NCBI GenBank assembly: GCA_013368315.1
Contig: JAACJM010000002.1
Location: forward strand, 930,001-994,000
Origin: Tetrapyrgos nigripes
Lineage: Eukaryota > Basidiomycota > Agaricomycetes > Agaricales > Campanellaceae
Direction: 5' to 3'
Length of the DNA stretch: 64,000 bases
The position numbers and the translations under genes were made by a program. Below are positions 9,575 to 22,756 of this stretch, piece after piece; position 1 is the stretch's first letter, and every line of letters starts with the position of its first letter. The notes under the pieces are model-generated. The model saw only the letters and a program-made list of their open reading frames with translations. It ran no database searches and was not told where the DNA came from.

Positions 9575-12500
9575 ATGTCTAGTCCCAATCGCGACGCCAA
9601 ATTGCCGTCGACTTTAGTATCCAAGGCATCTGTGGTCGCTCAGACCAGAGGTTATCAGCAGGAGATGTTGGAAGAAAGCCTCGGGAATAATATCATCATC
9701 GCCATGGATACCGGTTCTGGGAAGACTCACATCGCCATCCTGCGTTTGAAGATTGAAGCCGAGCGTGAGCTGAGAAAGGTCAGTCTTAGAAAGCCTATTT
9801 TGCGTCAACAAGTCACAAGTCGTCTATCTATCCAGATATCTTGGTTTTTCGCTCCCACTGTCGTATTATGCGAGCAGCAGCATGCGGTGATAGAAGCTTC
9901 TCTTCCAGTTCCCGTAGGACTCTTAACAGGAGCACTTGAACCTGATCAATGGAAGGACGCAAGTCTGTGGAAAAGAACACTTGAATCCTACAGAGTCGTG
10001 GTCTCTACTCCTCAAGTGCTCCTAGATGCTCTACATCACGGGTATATCGTTTTGGGAAGAGATATAGGTCTCTTGATCTTTGACGAAGCCCATCACGCGG
10101 TCGACAATCATCCTTATAATCGCATTATGCAAAATTTTTACTCCGTGCTACCACCAAGAACCCGAAACGTTCTCGATGGTACCGGTGGTCAAAGCTCTCC
10201 AGAATTAGTCCGGCCTATGATACTGGGCTTGACCGCTAGTCCTATCTACGGAGGCGATGTTGATCGGGCCTTTCAGTAAGTATTCTCCGTTCCAACCTCA
10301 ACGATACGACTCAACACCCACATAGGATGATAGAGAGGAACATGGACAGTTTCATCCGTACCCCCCGCATTCACCGTGACGAACTCGGAGAGTTTGTGCA
10401 TCGACCAGTTTTCAAGCATATGTTGTACGATCCTCCAGACAAATTTAACCCCCAATTCTCTACCAATCTTGCCGCTCTCGCCGACGTCGTGAAGACCATG
10501 AACATCGAAAATGATCCATATGTCCGTTCCCTCCGCCAACAACTTGCGAAAGCTACTCCTTCATCCAGCGGTTGGCATCGACTCGACCAAAAACTCTCGA
10601 AAACGATTACCAAGCAGGACAGCTTTACCCATAAAGGCCTTCGTGACTTCCTCAGTACAGCAGAGGTCATTCTGAAGGACGTGGGCGCATGGGCAGCGGA
10701 TTGGTACGTCTGGAAGGTTCTTGAGCAAGCGAAGCAGGCCTCGGACCCTCTTCAGGACATGATGCCAACGTGGCGAAACCAGGAGAAGGGGTACCTCCTC
10801 AGTATCATTCGCAGTATCCAAGTGATACCCGTATCCTATCATGACGATGATATCATCGGAGACGTGTCCGATAAAGTCGTTGCCCTCGTTCAGAGCTTGT
10901 TGACGGAGAAGGAGGAAGAGGAATCCAGGAATGATCGGTTTAGTGGGCTGGTTTTCGTAGAACGTAGGGACGTTGTCCTTGCGCTCACGGAAGTGCTTCA
11001 GAACCATCCTGTCACCAGAGACTCATTTCAGGTCGGGCCCTTATTGGGTACCTCTGAGAGTGGGCGACGTCATGCTTTTCTCGACATTACACGTCATATC
11101 GTTAAGCAAACCCAGGCGAAGATTCTGATGGACTTCAAGATCGGAGAACGCGACTTGATTATCTCTACGTCAGTGGCCGAGGAGGGCCTAGATATTCAGG
11201 CTTGCGGATGCGTTATTCGCTGGGACCCTCCGAAGAATATGGCTTCGTGGGCTCAAAGTCGAGGACGCGCCCGGAAGAAGCAGAGTACTTTCATGTTGAT
11301 GTTTGAAAGGGGGACTAGCAGTCAGAAAGACGTGGAGAAATGGGAGTTTTTGGAGAGCGAGATGGTGGCGAAGTATAATGATCCTCTACGAGATTTATTT
11401 CTCGCTGAGGACGAGGATCCCAATTCTGGGAACGATGAAGATATGGAATTCAAGGTTGAATCCACCAAGTATGCTGTTCTTATCTTACACCACTCCGTAT
11501 CATCGTACTCATGCCAATCCCTGAACAGTGCTCTACTCACCCTTCAATCTGCGATTCCTCACTTGAATCACTTCTGCGCCGTCATGCCATCACGAGACCA
11601 CGTCGACTTTCGTCCTATCTATGATCTAGATCCTCCAGACTACCCAATGGGATGGCACCATTTCTTAAGCCGGTCTACGGCTCTCAGCAACCCTTATCAA
11701 GGCCCTTGGGGTGCTACCGTAACGCTTCCACGCACTCTCCCAGATAATCTCCGCGTATTTCGAACAGAGGTCGAGTACCCTACCAAGACTTCCGCTAAAC
11801 GCCACGCTGCATTCAAAGCATATGTCGCTTTGTATCACAACGGGCTCTTGAGCGATCAACTCCTCCCAATAACGGATCACGATGTCCAGGAGGCGACGGA
11901 GGATATCGAGAAAAGAGTGGGGATGGCAAATGTTCAGTCGGGGCAGATAGATCCTTGGATGGCGACGAGCACTGCCTTTGACCAAGACACTAATTGGTTT
12001 TACTCGGAGCTCACTTTTGGTGACCTACCTCCGCTGCACATCATGACACGAACACGTATGGAACCATGGGGCGAAAATAATGGACCGATCCTTTACCTTC
12101 CCACCGGTGAAAACATGCAGGTCACCCTTTGCCCTCGTGGACGTATTGATCAACTCGACGATCCAGAGTTGTTCATAGAAAACGCCAGAAAGTATACATT
12201 CATGCTTTTGGCCAGTATTAACGGATCGCGAATGGACCCTGACAGGATGGACTTTTCTTACTTGTTTCTCCCCGCTTATGGTCGAGATGACGTATGGAGT
12301 GGTTACATGGATGCTTTGGACGAAGAATCCGAATCCCAGGTTTACGGTTCTAACGTGAATGCGTTAGAGTTTGGCCAGATGTATGACTTCCCGGACGATA
12401 TCTCTATGGTGCGCGATGGAGCACGGTTTAACAAACCTTACCAATTCATTGATTGGTACTGGGACAAGGAGGGATTGACCGAGGAGGAAGCCGAGCACTT

Positions 12501-14454
12501 ATTGGAGCGATACGGAGAGATCGACTATCCTCTAGTCAAAGTCCGACCATTCCATCCCCGAACTAATTTCTTGGCGCCTCGCTCAGGAGCTGCTGCTGAG
12601 CTGAAGCACAAGTATCTCATTGCGAAAAAATGCTTCGTCGTTCTTCTCTCGCCAGATGAAACCAAGTACGTTTTCCTCCTTCCATCAGTCCTACGTGCCC
12701 TATCCATGTCCCTCACGGCACAATCTCTTCGTCGTTATCTCTTCGGCGAGACATCTCCCTTGTCCATCATCCCGGACGATCTTTTGACAGTAGCCATCAC
12801 GGCTCCCGTCTCTCAGGAGAGGAAAAATTATCAACGTCTCGAAACACTAGGCGATACAGTCCTGAAGTTCATCGTCGTAATTCAGCTGCTCGCTGAACAC
12901 CCAGCGTGGCCTGAAGGGTATCTGACGAAGGCGAAGGACCACGCAGTCTCGAATGTTCGATTGGCAAAGGAAAACCTCAGCAGGAACGTTTTTCAGTGGA
13001 TCATACGAGGTTCGTTTTTATAACCTATCTGATTGCGTAGACAATGTACTCACTGAACCATATAGATCGGATGTTGGGGAAAAAGTGGAAACCAGATTAC
13101 GAGAAATTACAGACTCTTTTAGAGGCAACATCAGGTGAACTCGCATCTACAGCCACTGCCCCACCGCCTGTTGCTATGGAGGTAGATTCTGCACCCTACA
13201 GAGCGCCTAGCGCTGAAGGGAAAGAACTCGTTACTGCCGAAAAAGGGGACGGGAAGAAGAGGAAAAAGAAAAAGAAAAGTTCTCATCAAATCTCTACCAA
13301 AGGTGAGATTTCGTGACTTGTCTATGGGAAATAGGTACTGATCAGTGTGGACGCTAACAGTACTTGCCGATGTGATCGAGTCTTTAATTGGGGCTGCATT
13401 CTCATATGGTGGTTTCGACCTAGGTTACGAGTGCACCAAGTTTTTTGATTTAGGTCTCAAGAACTGGATGCCTCTACCCAAACGCATAGACAGCCTCCTT
13501 CGTAATGTCCGCGAATACGAGGAGCTGCCCCCTCAAGTCAATTATGTCGAACGCATCCTGGATTATACATTTAGGCGTAAAATGTTACTCATCGAAGCCC
13601 TCACTCATCCTACTCATCAACAGAACCTGGGTACTATCTCCTACGAGCGTTTGGAATTCCTCGGGGATTCGATTCTCGATATGGTCTGTACAGACTACTT
13701 GTTCAACGCTGAAGGGAAGGAATACAGCCCTGGACACATGCACATGCGAAAATCAGCAATGGTCAACGCCCATATGCTCGCCTTTCTATGCCTCAAAGCT
13801 TCGACTGGCGTCGAGACCGCGATTCCACGTCCAGACCTCAACGGGGACATCTCGCTGAGGAAGGATAACAAGACTATTCACCTGGAACAATGTCTCTTCC
13901 ACTCCAGCTCCAAGGTCCTCGAAGAGCAAAGAATGACGTTGCGTCGGTTCGAACGGAGAAGGGAAGAGATAGAGCAAGGGTTGACGCAGAGCGACATTTT
14001 CCCCTGGGCTGCACTGACTCGGTTGCAAGCGCCCAAGTTTTTCAGCGACATGATGGAGAGTATCATTGGCGCTGTCTTTCTCGACTCCGATGGAAACTTT
14101 GACGTTGTACGACGTGTCTTACACAAGCTAGGATTTATGCAAATCCTGGAACACATTGTAAAGGCCAATGTCGACGTCTTACATCCGGTATCGAGGGTGT
14201 CAATGTGGGCTCAACAAAACGAACATGAGGTGGAATTCAGGTCTCAGGAGGAGAAAGGGAAAGTCATCTGTATGGTGATGATTGATGGAGAACCTCTAAA
14301 GGGGGCTATGGAATCTGATGTCAAGCACGGGAAGGGTACGATTGAAGAGGTCAGGTTCGCGGCGGCAGAGAAAGCTATAATGATTCTGAGATTGAGAACC
14401 GTTGACGGGGGCAAGAAGAAGTCAAAGGAGAGGGTTGGGAGAAAGCAACAGTGA
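9575..14454 (+). CDS. Dicer-like ribonuclease (1552 aa, 5 exons)
   Basis: Exons 9575-9778, 9836-10275, 10326-13009, 13066-13302 and 13361-14454 total 4659 nt, or 1552 aa plus stop. Cuts double-stranded RNA into small RNAs for RNA silencing. Domains in order: DExD/H helicase (MDTGSGKT at 44-51, DEAH at 151-154, then GLTASP); helicase C domain with TSVAEEGLDIQ and SWAQSRGRARKK near 520; Dicer dimerisation fold near 590-690; RNase IIIa (RLETLGDTVLKF near 1052, ADVIESLIGAAF near 1191) with a basic KKRKKKKK insert; RNase IIIb (RLEFLGDSILDM near 1285, FSDMMESIIGAVF near 1420); and a C-terminal dsRNA-binding-like segment. Both RNase III acidic sets are present. I could not make out a clear PAZ domain, which is often divergent in fungal Dicers. 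Intron 1 is 57 nt, in frame and stop-free. The 3' end converges on the methyltransferase gene with a 62-bp gap. Confidence 0.95.
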
Positions 14455-14516
14455 AGAATATAATTCCGGTACGATACTTTGGTAGGCGGCATTTGATAGC
14501 TACATAACTAGAACCT

Positions 14517-15733
14517 TCAGCGAGCGATATTTTTGACAAAGATATTGTCGCTGCGAACGTTGATGAAGGAATACTAGAAGATGAGAAGAACGAATGAGTT
14601 TACGCCTGGACATCGTCAAAGACTTACCTCCGCCAGCTGGGCTGAGCCCCCTCTGTTATAGTTCGCATAGACTAGATTCGGCTCTGTCATAAACGGTCTT
14701 AAGCCAGCTTCCTCTAGCATCTCCCACCATTCTAAAAACTGCGGAAAGTCCTTATCCCAAAGATGTATCTCTAGCTGCAGCTGACCAAAAGGTAATGCTT
14801 TGCCTTTGTCCATGTAGGATTTTATCAAGGTCGCAAAAGTCTCAAACTCCCAGGATTCTATATCCACTTTTAGGATATCGATGTGGGTGTGGCCATTCAT
14901 GCGCATGAGGGATTCTAGGGTGTACATAGGAAATTCCTTCCCCTTGGAGGTGGTGACACCATCGTTGCCAGCAAGTCCATACGCGAAGAAATGCGTGCGA
15001 TGACGGATGCGACGAGTAATTTCTGGACCAAATGATTTGACGGAAAAGTCGTAACCCCAGATGTGACAATGTTTGGTGTTTACGAGTAGTTCTGCTTCGA
15101 AGGACGATTGACCGTTGATGCCTGCCAATCATTCGTCGTTCCAGCACCCATAGGCAAAAAGAATGAAGACTATACTCACCAACTGAGTAGACGACGCAGT
15201 CCTCCGTATCCTCCACACGAGACAATCCACACACCCATTTACCACCATCTCCCAGGTCGCCTATACGTCGAACTTCATGAGGACAATTGTATGCGGCAGG
15301 GAAGAATCCCCTGAATAAGTGTCGACGTTAACGCTCAGGGACGGTTGACTGTGGAATAGTCAAGACTTACAGACGGTATATGCAGGCCATGGATACTCGT
15401 TTGGCGGGAACCTGGGTGTTGCAAGGAAATTTCAATGAAGGATAAGCACTAGGGCGACAATGATTGAGAACTCGAGACGTACATCGCAACACCACTAGGA
15501 TTAGGCCCAAATTTCTTTATCAATTCTTTCCTGCTCGACAACACCTTGTCATAGAGGCTATCTGCTTGACGGAGACGTTGTGCCAGCTCAGAGCTCGTCA
15601 TTTCCAAGTTTAGAGACGGCAATGACTTTGGTAGTGATCGGGAAAAAGGGTCTAGAAGATAGAATAATGTGGCTAGAAGGATGAAGGTGCCGAGAGCCAT
15701 TTTTTGGCTTTTTGTTCCCCCTCTTTCAAACAT
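14517..15733 (-). CDS. Membrane-anchored methyltransferase-like protein, frame one base short
   Basis: Exons (descending): 15733-15483, 15411-15371, 15310-15180, 15121-14628, 14573-14517. The N terminus (MALGTFILLATLFYLLDP) is a signal anchor, so a type II membrane protein is likely. The C-terminal half has the layout of FkbM/Methyltransf_24-like domains: CPHEVRRIGDLGDGGKWVCG, HIWGYDFSVKSFGPE, HIDILKVDIESWEFE, QLQLEIHLW, then YSFINVR. The family usually acts on sugars or lipids, but the substrate is unknown. The exon sum is 974 nt, one base short of a multiple of three. The loss falls at the start of exon 3, where WDFFPAAYNC is expected but the sequence reads TGG GA TTC TTC. Either a 1-nt deletion or sequence error exists, or an unusual splice is used. 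Alternative: an inactive copy. Confidence 0.75.
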
Positions 15734-16635
15734 ATTCTCTGGAAAGACTGTCGCAAGTTGGCTGGGTCAAGAAGGAGATGGTGATGGGGGTGGAAAATTG
15801 ACAGGAGTTTTTCGCATTGGCAATGGGTATGTATAAATGATCATCACAAGGGCCACTGGCTACAAACCTTACCCCCCGCAGATCACCGGCTACACAAAAG
15901 GTTTTTCAGCCTGTGGTCTGATGAATGGCACCGTCATATGCCCGGAGTTTTACGGGGGGTTGAGGTACATGGACAGCGAATCAATCAACATCAATGTTAT
16001 CCACAGGGCCATAACATCCACAGATGATTGGTGAGCAAGGCCAGGTGGCCCAGGCATCAGTGAGGATACTGGATCCGTACTTGTGACCATCAAAACTGAT
16101 TGAGGCACTTGTCCCATGACACCCTCCCTGACGTTCGGAAAATTTTTACTCTTGAAAGCCACCCGGGTCGGTCTAGTCTCTGTCGACGATCCTGGCAATT
16201 CTAAAGGCCGGGGCGCTGGAGCGCCAACTGCCAACTGCCAACGTATTCCGTATTCCTCTGACTGTGTGGTATTTGAATCACTGATACGTCTTGACGAGGT
16301 TCCCAGAAGCCGCCCAATTAGAGTCACTCCTCGGAGCATCATGCATCATGCATCAACCCTGGTCGAAAGTTGTCAGTGAATGAGGCAAACATAGCCAACT
16401 TCAATTCAAGCCACCTGCCGACTGACAGAAAGAGGTAGTCCCCCCTGCTTACAATCAAAGGTGAGGCCAAAATATCAGCCCGCCCCTGCGTGTCTACAGT
16501 CTGAATCCTCGACGGACTCGCTCAAGAAGAAGTCAAAACAAAAGTCTTCGAATTCATGATCTTGCACGTTTCTTGCATCTCCCCTCCGAGTCTATCAAGT
16601 TTTCTAAATTTTCAGGTTGGGTGGGATATACAACA
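15734..16635. other. Gene-free interval
   Basis: Between the methyltransferase start and the Costars stop. ORFs of 65-130 codons occur but show no motif or splice structure. Small local repeats (aactgccaactgccaac, atcatgcatcatgcatc) are the only structure seen. Confidence 0.4.
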
Positions 16636-17199
16636 CTAGTCCTCAAGTAACACAACTTGCACATCCTTGTCTTTCGGCATCATCAAGAGCTCTGCATCAA
16701 AAGACACCTACATATAAAAGCGAATATTTTATGTCAAATTGAAAATGAAGACAGTAGTCAGTCGAGGCATAACAGAAGAGTATAATCACAGATCTTAGAC
16801 AAGACACCCACCTTCTTCTGCTTCTTCGCTGCTCGTAAAGTACCATTCAAAGCTTCCACTACACCATTACAAGCAGAATAGGGGGAAGGGGGCATTTGAC
16901 ATCATTTATCAGGATTCAGGGTGCCAGGCTGAAAAGCGTCCGAGCACTCACGGCTATTTGCTGTTTTATCAAACAGAATCCCATAAGCGATAGAGTACTT
17001 TCCGTCCGAGTTTTTAGTTCCATGGTCTTTAATTGCGGCTAGTGTAAAACGAGAACCTTCATATAGCAAAACTCTCAATGAACTGAAGGAAGGATCAACG
17101 ATACCTTTGAGAATGTCCTCGTCTGATACATTTACCACTGCGCAAATGAGTTCCTGGATATCAGCTATGAACACCTCCGAGAACGCTGTCTGACTTACT
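16636..17199 (-). CDS. Costars-family (ABRACL-like) protein, 79 aa, split start codon
   Basis: Small actin-associated protein family; the human homologue ABRACL is about 80 aa. Exons (descending): A of the start codon at 17199, 17137-17105, 17038-16952, 16858-16812, 16707-16636. They total 240 nt, or 79 aa plus stop, all with GT-AG introns. The product has the Costars core: MVNVSDEDILKAAIKDHG, KNSDGKYSIAYGILFDKTA, LEALNGTLRAAKKQKKV, and VQVVLLED at the C terminus. The ATG exists only after splicing, since exon 1 ends ...GGAA and exon 2 starts TGGTAAATG. The 5' untranslated exon runs upstream of 17199. It is too fragmented to appear as one open frame. Same strand as the phosphatase gene that begins upstream, but there is no sign of co-transcription. 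Confidence 0.88.
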
Positions 17200-17500
17200 T
17201 CCTGCTGTACTATGTAGATGATGTTGAGACGATAGATGATGGTGGTACGGAGGAAAGCCGCAATGGTGAATCGATAAACACGTGTAGACAACCTCACACA
17301 CAACCCCTAAAAGAAACATTATTTGCATTATAATTATTCTACCAATTATGTCCCAAATTTTGTCGGCTACAGGATACGAGTGATACATGTACTACAAATC
17401 GCAAGAGTCCAATGGAATGTGTAAAAGAGAGAGAGGAGAAGAAAGGAAAAAGAGAAAAATCCTTGTCATCAATCCTCGTAACAACACCGACACCGACACC

Positions 17501-20500
17501 TCACATCATCATATGCGAGACATAAAAGTCTCTAGCCGCAGCCAACAAATTCCTCTGCGTCTCAATCCACTTCATCTGAATCTCCGCCTTGACCTTTTGC
17601 CTCGCGTCTTCCTTCACAGTCTTCACCTGTATGGTAAAAGCGGAAGATATAGGTCTATGGTCCGACACATTGACCTCATGCCTCTTGTAAAACAACTGCT
17701 GCACCCTCTCCGGGACTTTGGACCTCCACAGAATCCTGTCACACCACGCCGGAGCCCGCGATTTCTCAGAGGAATCGTATTCGTTGGAACGTCTGTCGTA
17801 TTTGTAGGTAGGGGCAAATTTGAGGGGTCCTTCGGTAAACGCACGGAAACGACAACCCCGGTTATCTCTCATGTTTTTGCGTAGTTGGTCATGGGGTAGC
17901 AACGAGTCGAGGTCTCCTGCACGCACAGAGGCGATGATATTTTTTCGGGGTAGGTCGATGCGGTAGTTTAGGTCACCGTTTATCTGGAGTCAAAAGGAAA
18001 CAAGTTAGCATTTTCCAAGGCGAGAAGGAGCAGGGTAAAACGCACAAAGACAATCTCATGGTCCATAATCATGGAACCATCACCACCACCAAGGAACGCC
18101 AACGGCTCATGCGCCGGGTTAAACACTTGCTGCGACTCCAAGATACCAGCGATATCGTTATTGCGAGACCTTGTAGCACTTTGACCAGCGGCAAGATGAC
18201 AATTAAGGAAGCATATGGACGTGTCTTGGAATACGAAACGCAGGACAATGGCTCCCTACACCAGGAACCATTAGCATATAGACCACGACAGCACCCTCCA
18301 AATCAACCCCGAAAACGCAGATACTCACTTTATTCCCATACCGTCCACCCATTCCCCTCTTTATCGACGTCACCCCCAAATTCCTCACTGAACTCCTCTC
18401 CGCCTGCTTCACAAAAATACAACTAAACAACCCAACCATACTCTGCGTATACACCACCGAATAAGGCTGATCAGGTGGCATAGCCAACCTTACCGCCAAC
18501 ACCAACTGATCGTACCATTTCCTATACACTGACGAGACTTTATCCCAAAGTCCCAAGGAATTGGAATTAGATCCGGCGGCTTCGTCTGTGTCTTTATACT
18601 CCCAAAGGGATCCCTTGACATATGGCCCATCCTTCTTCTTGGAGCTCGTCTCGTTATTCCTCCCATAAACCACTGTCTTGGCCGCAAGCTTCCTAGACTC
18701 GAGATCGATGATTTCTTGGAACCCAAAGGTGATGATATCAGGCGAATCCACACTCCGTAACACGTCAGATAAAAAGTTGAGATTGGCTTCACCTCCAGCA
18801 CTGAGCAATGCATCTGGTTTCGAAGCATCACAATTCCAAGAGACCATCAACACTTTGAGATCTCTCAACCGGCTATACTCTGCCTCTGCATAGACGAGCT
18901 TGTTGTCCAACCAATCCGCCGCCAAGAGACCGTCCCATAGCCCAATCTTATTATCTCGTCCAACGGTGACCACACCCAACCTCCCTAACCGTTCTATACC
19001 CCACGGATCCACCATAATCTTCCCAACAGGTAATCCCATATGGGCAGGCCACGAGTTGGTTGCGAACCAAGGGTTAACGCCGACATCGTATACCGTGATA
19101 TACCCAGCCCTATTACCAACCCAAAGACGATTATTGACTCCTTGTAACGCGAGCACGTCGTTGACTTGTAGCTTGAGCAGTTCGACACAGTGAGGCTGGG
19201 CGTAGGAACCAGTCTTGTTGTCTTCACTAAACTCCGACTTGGATAGAGGTCCACCACCAACGTCCCAAATGGTGATATACCCCTCTTCGTGACCGACATA
19301 GACATAGCCGGGACGAGTGGGTAAGATGGCTGCACAGGTCGCAGCACCAACGTGTTGATAGGGCATGACACTCTTCCCAATAGACCCAGGGGTAAAAACA
19401 TCATAGACTCGGATAATAGGCGTCTTCCCCGCCGGACCCGTCCCATGGGTATGTTGCTCTGACCTCGCACCAGTCCACAAGCATCCTCCTAGAAGGATAC
19501 AAAAGTCCAACTTGTCTGTAATCCTCATAACCCTAGGCGTTGTCAACAACAACCTCACTTCTCCAGTCTCTATAGCTTCAGTGGACGAATCCGGTGGAGG
19601 AGAGAATATCAACACTTTGCCAGAGTCGTCAACGGAAACCATGGATGCGCCATGGCGGAAGATATGAACGATAGGATGAATATGCGCAGAATGTTTGACC
19701 CCGGTGATATCGCCCGTCCTACAGTCAATTTCGACGAGATGACCGTCCTTGGTCCCAATCCAAACGAAACATCCTCGTTCCAACTGCTTGCCTTTTCCCT
19801 TGGCGTCCGTGGGCGACGTCAAAGACGGCGAAGACAAAGTGACACCAGACCCTCGAACCTCCATAGCCGTCACCTTCCCATCCTTCACCCCAACCTGCTT
19901 CGTGCTGACAAGGAACCTAGGTCGATCCAACGAATACCCAATATCATAAATTGCAACCCCAGAGCCATGACCACCTTCAAGAGCCACCACAATCCAATTA
20001 TTCGTAAACACGCACTCGCCAGGGGCGACAATTCTCGGCGACCACTCTGGTCTTCCAATACACCCATAACTTTCAAAGTTTCCAGATAAACCTCCTGTAC
20101 GAGCCAATAAGAATGGAGGACGACGACTGACGCGAGTGGTATCGGGGTCCATGACGATGCTGGTTTTACTGGTAGATGCTCCTTCGTCGTCATCTTCTCC
20201 TGAATCCATGTCAGAGTCGTCTGCAGGCTCGTCCTTTCTAGCAGGTGGTAGCTTGTCTCCCAGTGCAATTGTCCTCGTAGGCGGAGGTAGAAGCTTGCTT
20301 GCTCCCAAAGCCTTTCTCTCTCCTAGTAAAGCAGAGGTACTAGCTGAGGCTGACGAATCTGTAGGGTAGATGGTCGCGGCTCCCATACCGACAGACGTAG
20401 CTGGTGTCGCTGGAAACTGTGAATGCTGACCTGCCAAACTTGGATGGGTCGCCAATGGTGGAGGAGGCGGTACTCCAGCAACAGTTGTACCTTGACGTTG

Positions 20501-21780
20501 GGGTAATTTGGGAGGTGCACCAATGAGTTCGTCTGAATGCGTGGAAGTGTTGCGACGAGCTGGAAGTGGCGGACGAGACGGCAGAGCAGGCCCAGTCGGC
20601 GTCACTGGTGATAAAATGGATGCTTCGGAATGTCTTGGAGGTGGCCTTGGAGGAGGAATGGGAAATTTGGATGCTGGAGATAGAATGTATGTGGGATTGG
20701 AAGAAACGCCATCACTTTCACTGGACGTGCGACTGGAAGACGATGACAAGCTGGGTCTATGGGAGGACGTGTTGGTCCCTCTCCTAGCCGGAAGAGCTGG
20801 AGGTTTGAAGTTGGAGAACCCTGAGGACTCTTCGGAACCACTGCTGGAATCGCCGAATGGGTCACTGGGGTCTATGCTGGAAAAAGACGAAGAGTGGAAA
20901 GACTGGGTATGAGAATGGACTTCTTCAGGACTAGAAACAAGTTCTGGGATAAGGGGCGGTGCACCTTCAGCGGGCATAACGGCGGGTTTGATTGGCCGCG
21001 AGGGAACTGGAGGTGGAGGTTTGTTGACTGTGGGCGGCGACTGATGCGAATATGTTTGGAGAGTAGTATCAGAATGAGAATGGAACCCGTTCATGTTGAG
21101 TTTGCCTATGGTAGGCATTAGAGCTGGGGAAGAAAGGGAAGGAGAAGTGATCCTGCAAAAAAAGAAAATATTATAAGCATTAATCGTACGCAGCTAAAAA
21201 TGACCACATACAAGAACTTATTGCGCAAGGCAGCAACACTGGGAGTAGGAGTCTCGGGATCTATGGTCTCGTCCGAGTCGTTATTGGCGGTTACAAGTGG
21301 TACAATAGACGGCCGCGAGCTAAATTGACGGAGAGAACTTGTGCTGCTGACTGGCCGAAGGAGTGGAGAACCACGAGGGGATGTTTGTGAGGGCGACGGC
21401 GATGGCGATCTGGAAGATGACTGGGCATGAGGAGGAGGTGGCGGTGGTGGTCGCCTTGCGGAAACTTTAATATCCGAAGATGAAGAAGCTGTCCTGAGAT
21501 GACGGGAGTTGGTAGCGGAACTCGGGGGATTGTCGTCGCTACCCTTGGAAAGTGTCCTGACTCTAGTTGGCGTGGTAGGCGAAGGTACTTGTAAGCTGCT
21601 GGTGCTGCTTAAGGCACTCATGGTGCTCAGGGTGCTCAAGGTGCTCATCGTAGATAGTCTATGTGAGGCAATCGGCGATGCTGACGGCGGAGACGAATCA
21701 TGATGAGCGAGTTGCTCAAATCTGGAACGAAGATTCTTGACAGCATCTATATGCGTTGACTCGATATCGTTTTGGTCCAT
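17501..21780 (-). CDS. Beta-propeller plus inositol polyphosphate 5-phosphatase (1361 aa)
   Basis: Exons (descending): 21780-21212, 21152-18329, 18255-18046, 17983-17501. They total 4086 nt, exactly 1361 codons plus stop. Removes the 5-phosphate from inositol lipids or soluble inositol phosphates, so acts in membrane phosphoinositide turnover. Residues 1 to about 520 are Ser/Pro-rich and probably disordered, with poly-Pro runs. About 540-930 is a WD40-like propeller (repeats such as GYVYVGHEEGYITIWDVG, NRLWVGNRAGYITVYDVG). From about 955 comes the IPPc catalytic fold: LMVSWNCDASKP, FGFQEI, FLNCHLAAG, NGDLNYRI, KFAPTYKYD, APAWCDRILW and SDHRPI, with all signature residues kept. This order matches plant WD40-containing 5-phosphatases such as Arabidopsis FRA3. 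The start was set at MDQND because the longer frame upstream crosses an intron-like GTGCGT...TTACAG. Confidence 0.93.
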
Positions 21781-22756
21781 TGTCGCTGTAAGACAAGCAT
21801 AAGCACCTCGCCCTTTGAAAGGAGCTAATATAACGCACCTGTCGTCCACAACGCCTGGACTTGATTATATGCGCTTTATTACAAACGTTCTCCCGTACGT
21901 CTCAGGCTTCCAGTCTGTATCTTTGTAATTCCGAGCCAGACAACTCCACCCGAAAGGAGTCGGTTTAGAGCGATGACGACAACCTAGAACTGTCGTCGTC
22001 GGTGATGCAGGAATGGCGAGCAACGACCTCGCTGTCGTGGACGCTGTAGAGAGTTGTGGTGGTAAGAATTGAAGGTTTAGCGAAAGTGGTCTGATCACGC
22101 TAGCGGACCACAACATTAATTTTGCGCTCCGCCGGCAATATATCGGTTCGCAAATTCTTATTTTCATTTCCATGGTTACAGAGGTAAAGTCTTGTAAGTA
22201 CGACTAATTTGAGCTCAATGGACAGCTTGAGATATCTGATGCCCTCAGCCTCAAGCACCGGAAATTGCAAGCCGACTTTGTCAGTAATGTTGACGTTGAG
22301 CAATTTGAACGAGCGCCAATCAAATATGATGCGAAAATTCTTTGGCTGCTGTTTATAGAACTACAAAGTACAATTTCAGCACTACAACAGGTGTACATTT
22401 CGCCAAAACTAAAAGCATCATACAGCAAAACAGAAAGAGAAAAGAGAGAAAAACGCTGCCGGCATCCCTAGGCTAAAGACGGACAAAGGAGTCCAAAAAA
22501 GTAAGGAAATCCGAGGTCAGTATAACAATACATATGGCAATAATGGGGGATATGGTGGGGTGACAGTCAATATGATTCTGACACAGAACACGACAGGCAA
22601 ATTTAAATGATGGAGCGAGAGGAGATAACGGGTCATCTGGGACACCTGGAGAGAAAGATGGAGTGAGAGTGAGAATAATAGTGCGACAGCCGGTATGAAA
22701 GAAAATGAAGAGAATGTAAGGAGGCAGCAAAACAAGTAAGGTCTCTAACCCGAGAC
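21781..22756. other. Gene-free interval
   Basis: Upstream of the phosphatase start. An intron-like stretch next to 21781 (gtgcgttata ... cttacag on the minus strand) suggests a 5' untranslated exon of that gene. No other coding or RNA feature was recognised. Confidence 0.4.

Noticed and set aside
18256..18294. A short 28-39 nt intron in the 5-phosphatase
   Set aside because: It did not keep frame; the GTGAGT donor at 18328 gives a normal 73-nt intron and the exact family sequence.
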